Positions 8,027 to 16,406 of a stretch of 64,000 nt of DNA are shown in pieces. The first letter of the stretch is position 1, and the number at the start of each line of letters is the position of its first letter. Source of the stretch: Bradyrhizobium sp. Tv2a-2 (GTDB lineage: Bacteria; Pseudomonadota; Alphaproteobacteria; Rhizobiales; Xanthobacteraceae). The stretch lies in NCBI RefSeq assembly GCF_000472425.1, contig NZ_AXAI01000027.1, forward strand, positions 1 to 64,000, written 5' to 3'. The notes beneath the pieces are model-generated. The model ran no database searches. It had not been told where the DNA came from and saw only the letters and a program-made list of their open reading frames with translations. The translations under genes were made by a program, and so were the position numbers.

Positions 8027-10495
8027 ATGTCAGCAGAAACCCCGAACGTACGGCAGGTGCAAGGGTACTGCAGTCTGTGCATCGCACGCTGCGGTACCGT
8101 CGCCACGGTGACGGATGGCAGATTTACGCGTCTGGACCCCGATCCGACGCATCCTACCGGCGCGGCAATTTGTGCCAAGGGCCGGGCGGCTCCCGAACTG
8201 GTCTATCACAAGGACAGGCTGAAGCGACCGCTGCGTCGAACCCGGCCGAAAGCCGACGCCGATCCGGGATGGGAGGAAATATCGTGGGATGCGGCGCTCG
8301 ATCAGATCGCCGCCGCCATGCGGCGCATCGCCGAGCAGCACGGACCTGAAGCGGTAGCGTTCAGTCAATCATCGCCGTCGACGACCGCCATTGCGGATTC
8401 CGCGCCTTTCATCAACAGGCTGATGAATGCATTCGGCACGCCGAACCATGTGTCGGCGCTCGAGCTGTGCGGCTGGGGACGCGGCTTTGCGACGCGCTAC
8501 GTCTTCGGCGTCGGTAGCGTTGCGACCGGGAGTGCCGGCGGAGCGATGGCCGACATTGCCGAAACCGGTTGCCTTATCCTGTGGGGCTACAATCCATCGT
8601 TTACGCGCATTACGCATGCGACTGCGACGGTCGCGGGCCTGAAACGCGGAATGAAGTTGATCGTGATCGATCCGCGTCACGCCGGGCTTGCCAACAAGGC
8701 CGACGTCTGGCTGCGCCTCCGCCCCGGAACCGACGGCGCGCTCGCGCTGGGTCTCGCCAACATCATGATCGAGCGCGGATGGTACGACGAGGCGTTCGTC
8801 CGCACGTGGAGCAACGGCCCCCTTCTCGTGCGCTCCAATGCCGGCCGCTTGCTCAGGACCGAAGATCTCCTTTCCGACAGCGGCTCCGGACAATTCGTTG
8901 CCTGGGATTCGCGGTCAGATCGCGCAGTCAGCTATGATCCCTCGGCTGGCCGCTACGAGACACAAGCTGAGCATCTTGCCTTGCGAGGCGAGTTCACCGT
9001 CGCAACGAAAGACGGCCCGATCTCCTGCCGGCCTGTCTTCGACCACTACGCAGCGCTCTGCAGCAAATATTCGCCCGCGATGATTGAAGCGACATGCTGG
9101 ATTCCTCCCGGTGAATTGGAGGAAGCTGCCCGCACGATGTGGCACGCCCGTCCCGTCTCGTACTATGCCTGGAGCGGGCACGAGCATCATGCCAACAGCA
9201 CGGACACGGCGCGGGCGATGGCCATGCTTTATGCGCTGACCGGCAGTTTCGATGCGGTCGGAGGCAATGTGCTGCTCCCTGCGGTGCCGGCCACCTCGAT
9301 CAATGGAGAGAACCTGCCTGCGGCAAAGCGGCTCGCTCCCGCTATCGGGGTTGCCGAGCGTCCGCTCGGGCCAGCGCGCTGGAACCACGTCTCCCCTCGT
9401 GACTTCTATCGGGCTGTTCTGGAAAGCAAGCCCTATCAAGTCCGCGGCCTGATTGGGTTCGGGTCAAACCTGCTGCTCGCTCACGGCGATCCCCTTCGCG
9501 GACGCGCTGCGCTGGCTGCGCTCGATTTCTACGCCCATGCCGACATGTTCATGACGCCCACTGCAGCGCTGGCGGATATCGTGTTGCCTGTGGCGTCCTG
9601 CTTCGAGCGCGAAGCTCTCAAGATCGGTTTCGAAATCAGCGCAGAGGCGCAATCGCACGTTCAGCTTCGGCAGGCCGTCGTCCCCCCGCCCGGCGAGGCG
9701 CGGTCCGATACTGATATCGTCCTTGGCCTTGCCGCGCGTCTCGGCCTCGGCGAGCATTTCTGGAACGGCGATGTCGATGCCGCTTACCGGCAGCAGCTTG
9801 CTCCGAGCGGCATCACCCTGGAGCAGCTTCGAGCGCAACCTGCCGGATTAAGGAAACCGCTGACGACGCAGCACACCAAGCACGCCGCGCACGATGACAA
9901 GGGAAATCCGCGCGGATTCCCAACGCCGTCGCGGAAGGTCGAGTTCTGGTCGGAAAACTTCCTTGATCACGGCTATTCGGCCATGCCGGATTTTGTCGAA
10001 CCATCCATGGGCCCGGTCGCCCGCCCGGACCTGGCTGCGTCCTTCCCTTTGATCCTGACGTGCGCGAAGCCAAGTCTTTTTTGTCAGACCCAGCATCGCG
10101 CGCTGCCGGGCCTGCGCAAGCACGCATTGGACCCGGAGATCGAGCTAAATCCGGCAACGGCCTCCGCGCGCGGCATCAGAAATGGAGATTGGGTCGATGT
10201 GCGCACTCCAGCCGGCGGCATGCGGGCGCGGGCGCGCTTCAGTGACGAGATCGATCCGCGCGTTGTCGTGGGCGAGCATGGCTGGTGGCAAGGTTGCGAT
10301 GAACTGGGCGTTGGTGATTGCGATCCGTTCGGTCCGAACGGCACGAACTTCAACCTGACGGTCGACGCCAGCGTCCGTGATCCCGTCAGCGGCACGCCAT
10401 CCCATCGATCCAACCTTTGCGAAGTTCGGCCAGTGCCCGAAGCTCGCCGAAAGGAACCTCCAGAAAGCGCAATTCAACTGTCCGCTAAAAGCTAA
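8027..10495 (+). CDS. molybdopterin-dependent oxidoreductase, DMSO reductase family
   Basis: Start chosen at MSAETPNVRQVQGYC, where GAGGGAG (8013-8019) is well placed; the in-frame extension to 7823 is IS sequence. The 822-residue product has a 4Fe-4S motif (Cys15, Cys18, Cys22, Cys49), a molybdopterin domain with a likely Mo ligand Cys148 in ELCGWGRG, and a C-terminal dinucleotide-binding domain (ILTCAKPSLFCQTQHRALPG, near 680-700). There is no Tat signal, so it is probably cytoplasmic. No iron-sulfur, membrane-anchor or chaperone gene is adjacent. The substrate cannot be inferred; formate dehydrogenase- or nitrate reductase-like names would be guesses. It sits between two transposase remnants. 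Confidence 0.85.
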   Translation: MSAETPNVRQVQGYCSLCIARCGTVATVTDGRFTRLDPDPTHPTGAAICAKGRAAPELVYHKDRLKRPLRRTRPKADADPGWEEISWDAALDQIAAAMRRIAEQHGPEAVAFSQSSPSTTAIADSAPFINRLMNAFGTPNHVSALELCGWGRGFATRYVFGVGSVATGSAGGAMADIAETGCLILWGYNPSFTRITHATATVAGLKRGMKLIVIDPRHAGLANKADVWLRLRPGTDGALALGLANIMIERGWYDEAFVRTWSNGPLLVRSNAGRLLRTEDLLSDSGSGQFVAWDSRSDRAVSYDPSAGRYETQAEHLALRGEFTVATKDGPISCRPVFDHYAALCSKYSPAMIEATCWIPPGELEEAARTMWHARPVSYYAWSGHEHHANSTDTARAMAMLYALTGSFDAVGGNVLLPAVPATSINGENLPAAKRLAPAIGVAERPLGPARWNHVSPRDFYRAVLESKPYQVRGLIGFGSNLLLAHGDPLRGRAALAALDFYAHADMFMTPTAALADIVLPVASCFEREALKIGFEISAEAQSHVQLRQAVVPPPGEARSDTDIVLGLAARLGLGEHFWNGDVDAAYRQQLAPSGITLEQLRAQPAGLRKPLTTQHTKHAAHDDKGNPRGFPTPSRKVEFWSENFLDHGYSAMPDFVEPSMGPVARPDLAASFPLILTCAKPSLFCQTQHRALPGLRKHALDPEIELNPATASARGIRNGDWVDVRTPAGGMRARARFSDEIDPRVVVGEHGWWQGCDELGVGDCDPFGPNGTNFNLTVDASVRDPVSGTPSHRSNLCEVRPVPEARRKEPPESAIQLSAKS

Positions 10496-10506
10496 GCCAC
10501 CGGCAG

Positions 10507-10528
10507 CCAAGTCCGCTTCGGGACTTGG
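10507..10528. terminator. hairpin after the molybdoenzyme gene
   Basis: A perfect 8-bp stem CCAAGTCC / GGACTTGG with loop GCTTCG lies 11 bases after the stop codon. No T-tract follows on either strand, so termination is only likely, not shown. Confidence 0.4.
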
Positions 10529-10585
10529 TCGTGTAAAAACAGCCCTCAAACGGGCGTCGCCGCTGGAGCCAGATCTGGGTGTGCT

Positions 10586-11041
10586 TCAGGCCGCGATCGC
10601 AGCGATCAGTGGTTTGATCCCGACGATGTTCATCACCCGTGTCAGATTGTAGGCCAGGACCGAGAGCGCCATTTCAGCGGCTACTTTTGGAAGTGTTTTG
10701 GTGAGGAAGTGTGTCGCTCCCATGCGCGCCTTCATCGTGCCGAACGGATGCTCGACTGTTTCGCGACGCTGGCGCATGGCTCTCGCCGCACTGGCGCGGC
10801 TGGCTGAAGCCAGAGAAACCGCTGCCGACGCGATCGAGCGCGACATCGGCCTCGAGGCCCATGTGCAGCGAGAGAGGCCGCTTTTCCTACGTTGCGCGAC
10901 ATGGAGGGCAATGCACTGGCTACAGCGATGCTGCCACCGGGTGGCAAGGATCGCGGCGGGTTCCGGATCATCATCGTTGCCGCATCCAATGCCGATCCTT
11001 ATCCTCAGCACGACGCGGCCATCGCTGTAGAGATTGCGCAT
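10586..11041 (-). pseudogene. IS1182/IS5-type transposase, degraded 3' remnant
   Basis: Only the last 62 codons (about 10586-10775) are clearly transposase: RQRRETVEHPFGTMKARMGA, then FLTKTLPKVAAEMALSVLAYNL to the natural end. The Glu of RRETVEHPFG is the expected third catalytic residue. Upstream the open frame no longer resembles the family and other frames compete, so the element has decayed. It converges on the molybdoenzyme gene and overlaps the small ORF to its right. Confidence 0.65.
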
Positions 11042-11268
11042 GGCTGAAGGCCGAGCGGTAGTTCGTCTGGCCGTGGTCCACGCTTCCCAGCACAGCTAAG
11101 TTTACGCAGGTAATAGCCTTGCCTCTGAACTGCGGACCTAATCTCGTCGCTCACCTTGACGGCGCCCTTTTTCTTCCGCCATTTCCCTGACGCGCCAATT
11201 AGAGCTAGTGGCGTTCCTTTTTCCAGTACGAGCAGATCACGCCTCTCGTTTAAGTAAACCTCGAACAT
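11005..11268 (-). CDS. small hypothetical protein with altered C-terminus
   Basis: Starts MFEVYLNERRDLLVLEKGTP (11268; an ATG at 11283 is also in frame). The segment with KWRKKKGAVKVSDEIRSAVQRQGYYLRKL looks like a short basic protein family seen in Bradyrhizobium. The last 25 or so residues (RPDELPLGLQPCAISTAMAASC) run into transposase-remnant DNA and are probably not original, so the gene may be truncated by insertion. The function is unknown. Confidence 0.45.
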   Translation of the reverse strand: MFEVYLNERRDLLVLEKGTPLALIGASGKWRKKKGAVKVSDEIRSAVQRQGYYLRKLSCAGKRGPRPDELPLGLQPCAISTAMAASC

Positions 11269-11473
11269 GTGCCCCCCGAACAAAGGTAATGTTTGGAGCA
11301 GAAGGCGTTACCAGGTTACTAAACTGTGCTCTCGCCCGGTAACTGCTGGTTCCAAAAAAACAAACGTAGCGGGAGATTTATGCCATGCCTCAGTCTGTGG
11401 ATAGTGGGGAATAGTGTGCGCATTAACGAGCGTTAACTAGCTTGTCCACGGTTTTTGCTTGGATGTTGCGTGC
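11269..11473. other. intergenic region
   Basis: Low-GC stretch with a GTTACC / GGTAAC inverted pair near 11308-11344 and an ATTAACGAGCGTTAAC near-palindrome before the next gene. No ORF. Confidence 0.3.
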
Positions 11474-11683
11474 ATGTCACGCGAAGATACAAATCGATTT
11501 ATCGACGAATACGAGCAGGACGTGGACGAGATCATCGCCGCCTGTCGTGGTGATCTGCGCGGCGCGGTCAGGGCTCTAATGTTAATCAACGAACAGTTAG
11601 AGCACGCACTTCGACAGCTAAGCGCCGTATTGATCGAAAAGGCGGGGGAGGATCAGCCCCCGTCTCCACACCTGCTGCATTGA
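11474..11683 (+). CDS. small helical hypothetical protein
   Basis: A 69-residue acidic protein starting MSREDTNRFIDEYEQDVDEI. It is predicted all-helical, with GAVRALMLINEQLEHALRQL in the centre and a Pro-rich tail. An upstream in-frame ATG at 11459 would add five residues. I do not recognise a family, and the ribosome binding site is weak. Confidence 0.45.
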   Translation: MSREDTNRFIDEYEQDVDEIIAACRGDLRGAVRALMLINEQLEHALRQLSAVLIEKAGEDQPPSPHLLH

Positions 11684-11729
11684 CCACCTTGAAGCTCCGC
11701 AATTCAAAGCGAGCTTCGAGGTTCTCGTC

Positions 11730-12079
11730 TCATCGTTCCACCGGCCACCAATACGATGGCGGCTCACTCGCTGAAATCTTGGTGCGCCGAAGCGCGACCA
11801 GATGGCTACGCTTATACGAATAGCCGCGCACCTCCGAGCAGTCCTTGCAGCGCATGTAGCGCTCCAGCTCGTGGATCGGCGTCGTCTTCGGCCGCCGCGC
11901 GATGTCGAGCGCAACGGTCTGGTGGGTGTCGCATCCTAGGCAGCGGACCTCAAGATAGTTGCAGCCGGCGTTGAGCGCGTCGGCGAGGGCTGCGCGGGCC
12001 CTTTGAAGGCGAGCATGCGCTTGGTCCAGGCTTCGCATGCCAACTTATCGGCTTCGCGGAGCGCCTCAGCCGCGCGCAT
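11730..12079 (-). pseudogene. frameshifted zinc-ribbon-like hypothetical gene
   Basis: Two minus-strand frames make one protein. The first gives MRAAEALREADKLACEAWTK and continues through FKGPAQPSP from 12079. The second gives ALADALNAGCNYLEV, CLGCDTHQTVALDIARRP and YMRCKDCSEVRGY to 11730. CLGC and CKDC form a zinc ribbon. The frame switch lies near 11975-11990, where the sequence CTCGCCGACG looks like one copy of a formerly duplicated 10-mer; losing one copy would give this shift. From memory, relatives carry the two halves as one continuous protein. The function is unknown. Confidence 0.55.
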
Positions 12080-12555
12080 GGCCGCAATGCGGACCGAGGT
12101 GCCGAAAAGTCTGTCTCGCGACCTGGTGCCCATGCTTGGCAGAATGCGCCGGGCGAGGCGGGGTTCACAAGCCGCTAGACCTTGCGGTTTCGAACAGACA
12201 CCGGCCCCAAGAACCGACGGCTCCCTGAGCTGCCGATCTTACCGATGACGTGTCGTTTCGATAGGCGGAGCCGGACCCGCATTAATGTTATCCACTGGCT
12301 ACCCGCGCTCCACTAGTTCAACGGGACAAAGGCCAAGCTCGATAGCCCTTCGGATTGAAAACCAATCGACCGGAAGCCCGATGAGGAACGAACAGGCTGA
12401 CCGCCGTGTCCTTTTCGATCTGCAATAGCGCCCCCTGGGGATGAGCATCGACGGGCAGGGGATTTAGGCGGCAAAGGTTATAGGTCAACGACCACGACGC
12501 GCTTGGCCTTCACTGTGCGGCGGCGCTCCGAAGCTGAGGTCGGAGCAGCCTGCGC
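12080..12555. other. gene-free stretch
   Basis: Short overlapping ORFs only, some continuing the frame upstream of the frameshifted zinc-ribbon gene. No recognisable protein, repeat or terminator. Confidence 0.4.
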
Positions 12556-12900
12556 TTAGGTGGTCATTCGCGCCGAACGGGCCGCCAATGCTCCGGGGTC
12601 TATCCACCAATGGTGATGATGCCGCCTACCATGGTGGTCGCCGCGGTCGATGTATCTGTCGCCGATCGGAACGCCGTTGTGAAACCCGCCGCTGCCTTGG
12701 CCACCGATCGGAATGCCGTTCTGGAAGCCACCGCCGCCTTGGAAGCGACCACGGTCGTCATGCAAGTTACCGCGGTCGCCATGCAAGCTGCGGTGGCCGC
12801 GATAGAAGCCACCGCGGCCGCCGTAGAAACCACCGCGGCCGCCTTAAAAGCCGCCGCCTCCATGAAAGCCGCCGCCACCGCCTCCGCCTCTGGCACGAAG
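12556..12900 (-). pseudogene. glycine-rich repeat protein with in-frame stop
   Basis: The minus-strand frame encodes RARGGGGGGGFHGGGGF, then a TAA (complement at 12844-12846), then GGRGGFYGGRGGFYRGHRS. Next come two 14-residue repeats of the form GGxxGFxNGxPIGx and a His-rich tail ending at 12556. The ARGGGG start looks like the region after a signal peptide, but the signal peptide frame upstream is also disrupted. Low-complexity Gly-rich secreted proteins like this are common in Bradyrhizobium. The in-frame stop and the missing start suggest decay. Confidence 0.45.
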
Positions 12901-13001
12901 AAGAACGGATTGGGATGACCGGGGAGGTGAGCGCGAGAAAAGCCCAATTGATCAGGACTTCTTGCGATGAGGACAAACAGGGAAGGATGGAGAGTACCTC
13001 A

Positions 13002-13063
13002 CTCCAAATCCGGGGGTCGTAGGTTCGAGCCCTACCACTCCTGCTAGCTAAATCAATGACTTA
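13002..13063 (+). other. tRNA-Trp 3' fragment, attachment-site remnant
   Basis: The sequence from CTCCAAA (anticodon CCA at 13004-13006) through a perfect T-arm (GTAGG-TTCGAGC-CCTAC) to acceptor CACTCCTG matches the 3' half of an alphaproteobacterial tRNA-Trp. The 5' half is absent. The similarity to the copy at 20.72 kb continues about 20 bases past the tRNA end. The five differences in the shared core are all transitions. This is the pattern left by an integrase that targets the tRNA 3' end. Confidence 0.7.
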
Positions 13064-13609
13064 GGAGTCCGTGACTGACGACCGGATCGAGGCGCCGGTG
13101 ATCGTCAAGGACGGGATCACTCAGGCCTGAATGCAGGGCGCGGGACCAAAGCCGGCCTCCCCAATAGAGAGCCCGCCGGCGGTGATTTGGGGGTGACGAC
13201 ACCGGCGGGCCAGTTGAGGTCGAAGCATCACGGAGGTCGAATTCCGTGATGCGCCATTTGGTGCCCGACTTCGTTAAAGTCCCGTTACCGCCTCAGCCGT
13301 CTGGCGGCCGCTGTGTCACGGGAGCAACTCCGGGAAGGTTCCGCTCTGCCGAACCGCGAATTTGACTCCACACCGCCTGGAGTGTGCGTCACGCTCAAGC
13401 GCGGTCTGTGGATGGCCGCTTGCGGTTGCGAGGCCCGGTCTCCTAGGCACACCGGGCCTCGTTCTCTGGTCACCGCCTCAGCCTGCGAGCCCCTGAGCGA
13501 TTGGCATGGCCATTGCTCGAATTCGGTTACTGGGAATTTCAGTGCCCCAGAGTGAAACAGTGGCCGCCGGGACAGGACATTTCGAGCCCGGCGGCGTATT
13601 TTTTCGGGA
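13064..13609 (+). other. gene-free stretch with four strong hairpins
   Basis: Four perfect inverted repeats follow one another: GCCCGCCGG / CCGGCGGGC (13171-13210), GCATCACGGA / TCCGTGATGC (13225-13252), GAGGCCCGGT / ACCGGGCCTC (13430-13460) and GCCGCCGGG / CCCGGCGGC (13563-13595) followed by a T6 tract. No convincing ORF. It could be a structured RNA ending in an intrinsic terminator, or terminators left from a phage-like element. Confidence 0.5.
13563..13604 (+). terminator. intrinsic terminator-like hairpin
   Basis: A 9-bp GC-rich stem with a 15-base loop, then GTATTTTTT. It closes the hairpin cluster and lies just before the two-helix membrane ORF. Confidence 0.55.
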
Positions 13610-13852
13610 ATGAGACATCCGCTCGATTTCACCTTGGTGGCAGCCACGCTCTGGTTGTTGGCGTCGATGATACTCGACGCACTGACGCCCCAATGGCTTA
13701 CGGTCTATATGATCGGTGCTGCGCTCGCTCCAGCTGTGCTGATAGGTATCATATTGCACTATCGAAATTGGCGCAGACGGCGGGCGCGATCGCGCAACAG
13801 AGACGATAGGGCAACGTCCTTTGCAGCAGAGAAACGCCGCCTCAACGGCTGA
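13610..13852 (+). CDS. small two-helix membrane protein
   Basis: An 80-residue ORF starting MRHPLDFTLVAATLWLLASM, with two hydrophobic segments (about 8-24 and 30-50) and a strongly basic tail (RNWRRRRARSRNR). Composition and topology look real, but the ribosome binding site is poor and the family is unknown. It begins six bases after a terminator-like T-tract. Confidence 0.45.
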   Translation: MRHPLDFTLVAATLWLLASMILDALTPQWLTVYMIGAALAPAVLIGIILHYRNWRRRRARSRNRDDRATSFAAEKRRLNG

Positions 13853-14170
13853 GCGCCGTGCCGGCGCTTCAGGTTCGTTGCTCCAGCAGCCGGTCGACTG
13901 TCGCCTCAATGATCTTCTGGCGATGAGGTCATAGCTGCGGAACAGGAAGGTGTGCATCTTCGGGACCGCCGTGATCGCCCTTCGTCTAGGACACTCGCGA
14001 TCGCAGACTAACACAGTAAATTTTCAGAAGTTTTCGGGCAGCTTCCCAGCGTGAAAAACCCAACCATCGAAGGATTCGATATGTTGCCGGCATCTTGGGC
14101 CTCTCAGAATGGATGTCTGAGACAAATACCTGGCTCGCAGTGAGACCAATCGGAGCACAGACGAGCACGT
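13853..14170. other. gene-free stretch with possible decayed coding sequence
   Basis: On the minus strand around 13870-13970 the translation KMHTFLFRSYDLIAR is followed, in another frame, by KIIEATVDRLLEQRT. This could be one broken gene, but I do not recognise it and the support is weak. Confidence 0.25.
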
Positions 14171-14260
14171 CTACGCAGTCACCAACCAAGCCATCAGCCC
14201 CGCAAAGATAAGTATTCCGATAGCGGCCGAGATCATGAAAGAGCGCTCAACCCAATTCAT
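14171..14260 (-). CDS. 29-residue single-helix membrane peptide
   Basis: MNWVERSFMISAAIGI followed by a hydrophobic run ending in AWLVTA: one predicted transmembrane helix after a short charged N-terminus. GGAGGT (14265-14270) is placed 4 bases from the ATG, which argues for translation. The function is unknown; no gene is close enough to suggest an operon. Confidence 0.5.
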   Translation of the reverse strand: MNWVERSFMISAAIGILIFAGLMAWLVTA

Positions 14261-14686
14261 TGAGACCTCCACCGCAACAACCAGTGTCAAACCACTGGAT
14301 CTGCAGGATCCTCTCTAAAATTTGCGAAACTGTGGTGCGAAGAACTTTCGACGTGGTTCTTTTGGTCTATGTCCATCGATATAGAGAGACAGGGAGTTTG
14401 CACGAAGCACCGAGAGCGCGCGGGATGAAATGCCGGGCAGTATGCTTCGCTGGTATAGTCGCAATATAGCGCCGGTTATGGCGGCACGAGCACAGTGGAC
14501 CTAATAGCCGTCGATCCAGAGAGGCCGCCGTTGGGCTTAGCTAAATAGGGCGCGACATAAGGTTGCGTCGAGCGAAGTGGCTGCTCTGCCGAATGGCCAG
14601 AGCTCCGACCCCGGCGAACCCGATAGCGTTATGCCCAGGTAAAGGCTCGGGAAGATCCAGCTTTGCGTCCTTGTCGGGTGCCGTCG
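14261..14686. other. gene-free stretch
   Basis: Holds the GGAGGT ribosome binding site at its left edge. Otherwise short ORFs without recognisable features, and no clear hairpin. Confidence 0.4.
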
Positions 14687-15373
14687 CTACTTGAACGCCA
14701 CGACACAAAGGTGAGATTGGGCAAACGCGAGATTACCGAGCGAACCAGTGGCTGGCCTGGTCGGCATCATATAAACCTTCGTCGATTTCCGCGCGATCTC
14801 GCCGAAGTTGTCGAGCAGGGAATACGGATACCACCATCCATCTTCTTTCGAATATCCTTTCTTGTTAAAGCCCTGCTTGATGTAGGTGAAGCCACTGAGC
14901 AGTCCGCACATCTTTAGCCCCATGCGGATACGCTGCATCATCGACCCGCCGAAGGCGTAGTTATTGTGGTCGCTGATCAGGATGCCTTTGCGGGAAACGC
15001 GAAACATCTCAGAGATCACCCGAGAGGGGTCGTCAACGTGATGCATGATGCCGGTGGCGATGGCGACATCAATGCTGGAGTCGGCGTGCGGAAGATGTTC
15101 TCCGGTGCCTTGTTCAACGGATACGTGCGGAAGATGACGCCGCGCCTCTGTGATCATTCCGGCAGATGGCTCGATTCCATGCAACTCGGTTGTGGAACTT
15201 TGTCGCGATATCCAGCGCAGCGCACGCCCAGTCCCGCATCCGACGTCTAAAACGGACTGGACTTCACCGAGCAAGGGCCACCCCAGCTCAAGGGCTCGAG
15301 TGTGCTCTAGGTCGATGCCGTGGAGCGCATCGTACGAGGCGGCGGTTGAGTCATAATAATCGACTGCGGTCAT
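14687..15373 (-). CDS. class I SAM-dependent methyltransferase
   Basis: A 228-residue protein with the Rossmann methyltransferase core: motif I VLDVGCGTG (41-49), an acidic residue in HGIEPS for ribose binding, then DVAIATGIMHHVDDPSRVIS and FRVSRKGILISDHN, as in the Methyltransf_11 group. The C-terminal part (WWYPYSLLDNFGEIARKSTK) is variable. The substrate cannot be deduced. Its ATG overlaps the stop codon of a 35-residue membrane ORF (ATGA), so the two are probably translationally coupled. Confidence 0.8.
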   Translation of the reverse strand: MTAVDYYDSTAASYDALHGIDLEHTRALELGWPLLGEVQSVLDVGCGTGRALRWISRQSSTTELHGIEPSAGMITEARRHLPHVSVEQGTGEHLPHADSSIDVAIATGIMHHVDDPSRVISEMFRVSRKGILISDHNNYAFGGSMMQRIRMGLKMCGLLSGFTYIKQGFNKKGYSKEDGWWYPYSLLDNFGEIARKSTKVYMMPTRPATGSLGNLAFAQSHLCVVAFK

Positions 15374-15477
15374 GAACGCCCCTTAGGTCGCCGTCCTTGC
15401 GGGCGACGATTTAACATTCCAGATAAAACAAGATAAATTCCGATCGGGATTAAAAACGTGGCAAGGATTTTTTCCAT
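15370..15477 (-). CDS. 35-residue membrane peptide coupled to the methyltransferase
   Basis: MEKILATFLIPIGIYLVL forms one hydrophobic helix, followed by a very basic tail (RRPQGRRPKGR). The TGA overlaps the methyltransferase ATG by four bases, a classic coupling arrangement and the best evidence that it is translated. The Shine-Dalgarno is weak. It might anchor or regulate the methyltransferase; this is inference. Confidence 0.5.
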   Translation of the reverse strand: MEKILATFLIPIGIYLVLSGMLNRRPQGRRPKGRS

Positions 15478-15566
15478 CTCGCTACACTACCCCACGCAGC
15501 CCTCGCCCCAGGGGGCTAGCAGGCCGATAAGCATGCCGGTGCAAAGCATAGTCATATGAAATCAGG

Positions 15567-15695
15567 TCACCCGTTCCCGGGGTCCAAATCCAAAATTCGG
15601 TCGCCGTTCTTGCGCGGCCAAGCATCTACCGTAATCCAAAGCAGCAGGGCAACAACGAGGGTTCCGATTATAACGGCCGCTGTTTCTAGAACCAT
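15567..15695 (-). CDS. 42-residue single-helix membrane peptide
   Basis: Starts MVLETAAVIIGTLVVALLLW, then a polar tail (DAWPRKNGDRILDLDPGNG). AAAGGA lies a few bases before the ATG. It lies 89 bases upstream of the 35-residue membrane ORF on the same strand, so these tiny ORFs and the methyltransferase may share a transcript. The function is unknown. Confidence 0.5.
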   Translation of the reverse strand: MVLETAAVIIGTLVVALLLWITVDAWPRKNGDRILDLDPGNG

Positions 15696-15974
15696 GTTTG
15701 TCCTTTAATGATCCGAAAACGGCCGGAGACTACCGCACCGCGCTTTTCTTCGGTCCAGCTATGGGATTTAGCGCCCTTCGGCGGCCGTCGCGTACCTTAT
15801 CAACTGAATCTAAGCCAAGCTTCTTTAAGTGCGCAATTTCATGCCAGAAAAATATGCGAGTCTGCCCAGGAAATTCGGGCACGAGTTAAGCAATTCGCAT
15901 TTGCCAAGCCTCACCTCGCCGTACGTCGTCCCCACGCTCGCGCGGTCTTTCTGTATGGCTGCCGCGTGTCAAAT
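15696..15974. other. gene-free stretch
   Basis: Plus-strand ORFs at 15698-16010 overlap each other in two frames and show no conserved features. Nothing else seen. Confidence 0.35.
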
Positions 15975-16088
15975 CTAGGCGGTTCGCGAGACGGCGATCC
16001 CAAGAATTAACAGTGCAATGATGCTGTTTACGATGAACGTTCCGGACGGCTGCCAACAGTCGATGCAGCTGGTGACGATTTCCATCAT
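15975..16088 (-). CDS. possible 37-residue membrane peptide
   Basis: MMEIVTSCIDCWQPSG is followed by a hydrophobic run (FIVNSIIALLILGIAVS). A CIDC pair precedes the helix. No Shine-Dalgarno is visible, so this is the weaker member of the local set of tiny membrane ORFs. Confidence 0.35.
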   Translation of the reverse strand: MMEIVTSCIDCWQPSGTFIVNSIIALLILGIAVSRTA

Positions 16089-16406
16089 GATCAAACTGCG
16101 AGGTCAAACTGGTTGCGACGGCGATACATCATGACCCGATACCGATTCAGTTGGCCCTAAACCTGAATTGAAGTCATTCGAAAAAATGACGCCCGCGTTG
16201 GCCCGACCAAGAGAACGGGCAATGAAAAACCCGTGAGACGCAAAGGGAATTTAAACCTTATTGCCGCCCCGGTCAAATTTAATTTTGATTTAAATCCTCA
16301 AGATCCTGGCGCTTTGTCAATCGCCTCGCTTGCGGAATCTTTGAGGGGCAAGCAGCATTAACCCGAATGGGCTAAGCTTCTTTTCCGCAGCCGCTCCCCG
16401 GGGCCG
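16089..16406. other. gene-free AT-richer stretch
   Basis: Contains a low-GC patch (about 16190-16300) with an AAATTTAATTTTGATTTAAA core, unlike its surroundings. No ORF or convincing promoter. Confidence 0.35.

Noticed and set aside
12600..12947. Ala-rich minus-strand ORF of 115 codons
   Set aside because: It is the neighbouring frame of the Gly-rich repeat gene; Ala runs arise from the GGC repeats read out of frame.
13002..13044. Intact tRNA-Trp gene
   Set aside because: Only the 3' half is present: no D-arm and no 5' acceptor strand.
13478..14014. 178-codon minus-strand ORF
   Set aside because: Runs through the hairpin cluster and opposite the two-helix membrane ORF; only a short piece looks protein-like and it switches frame.
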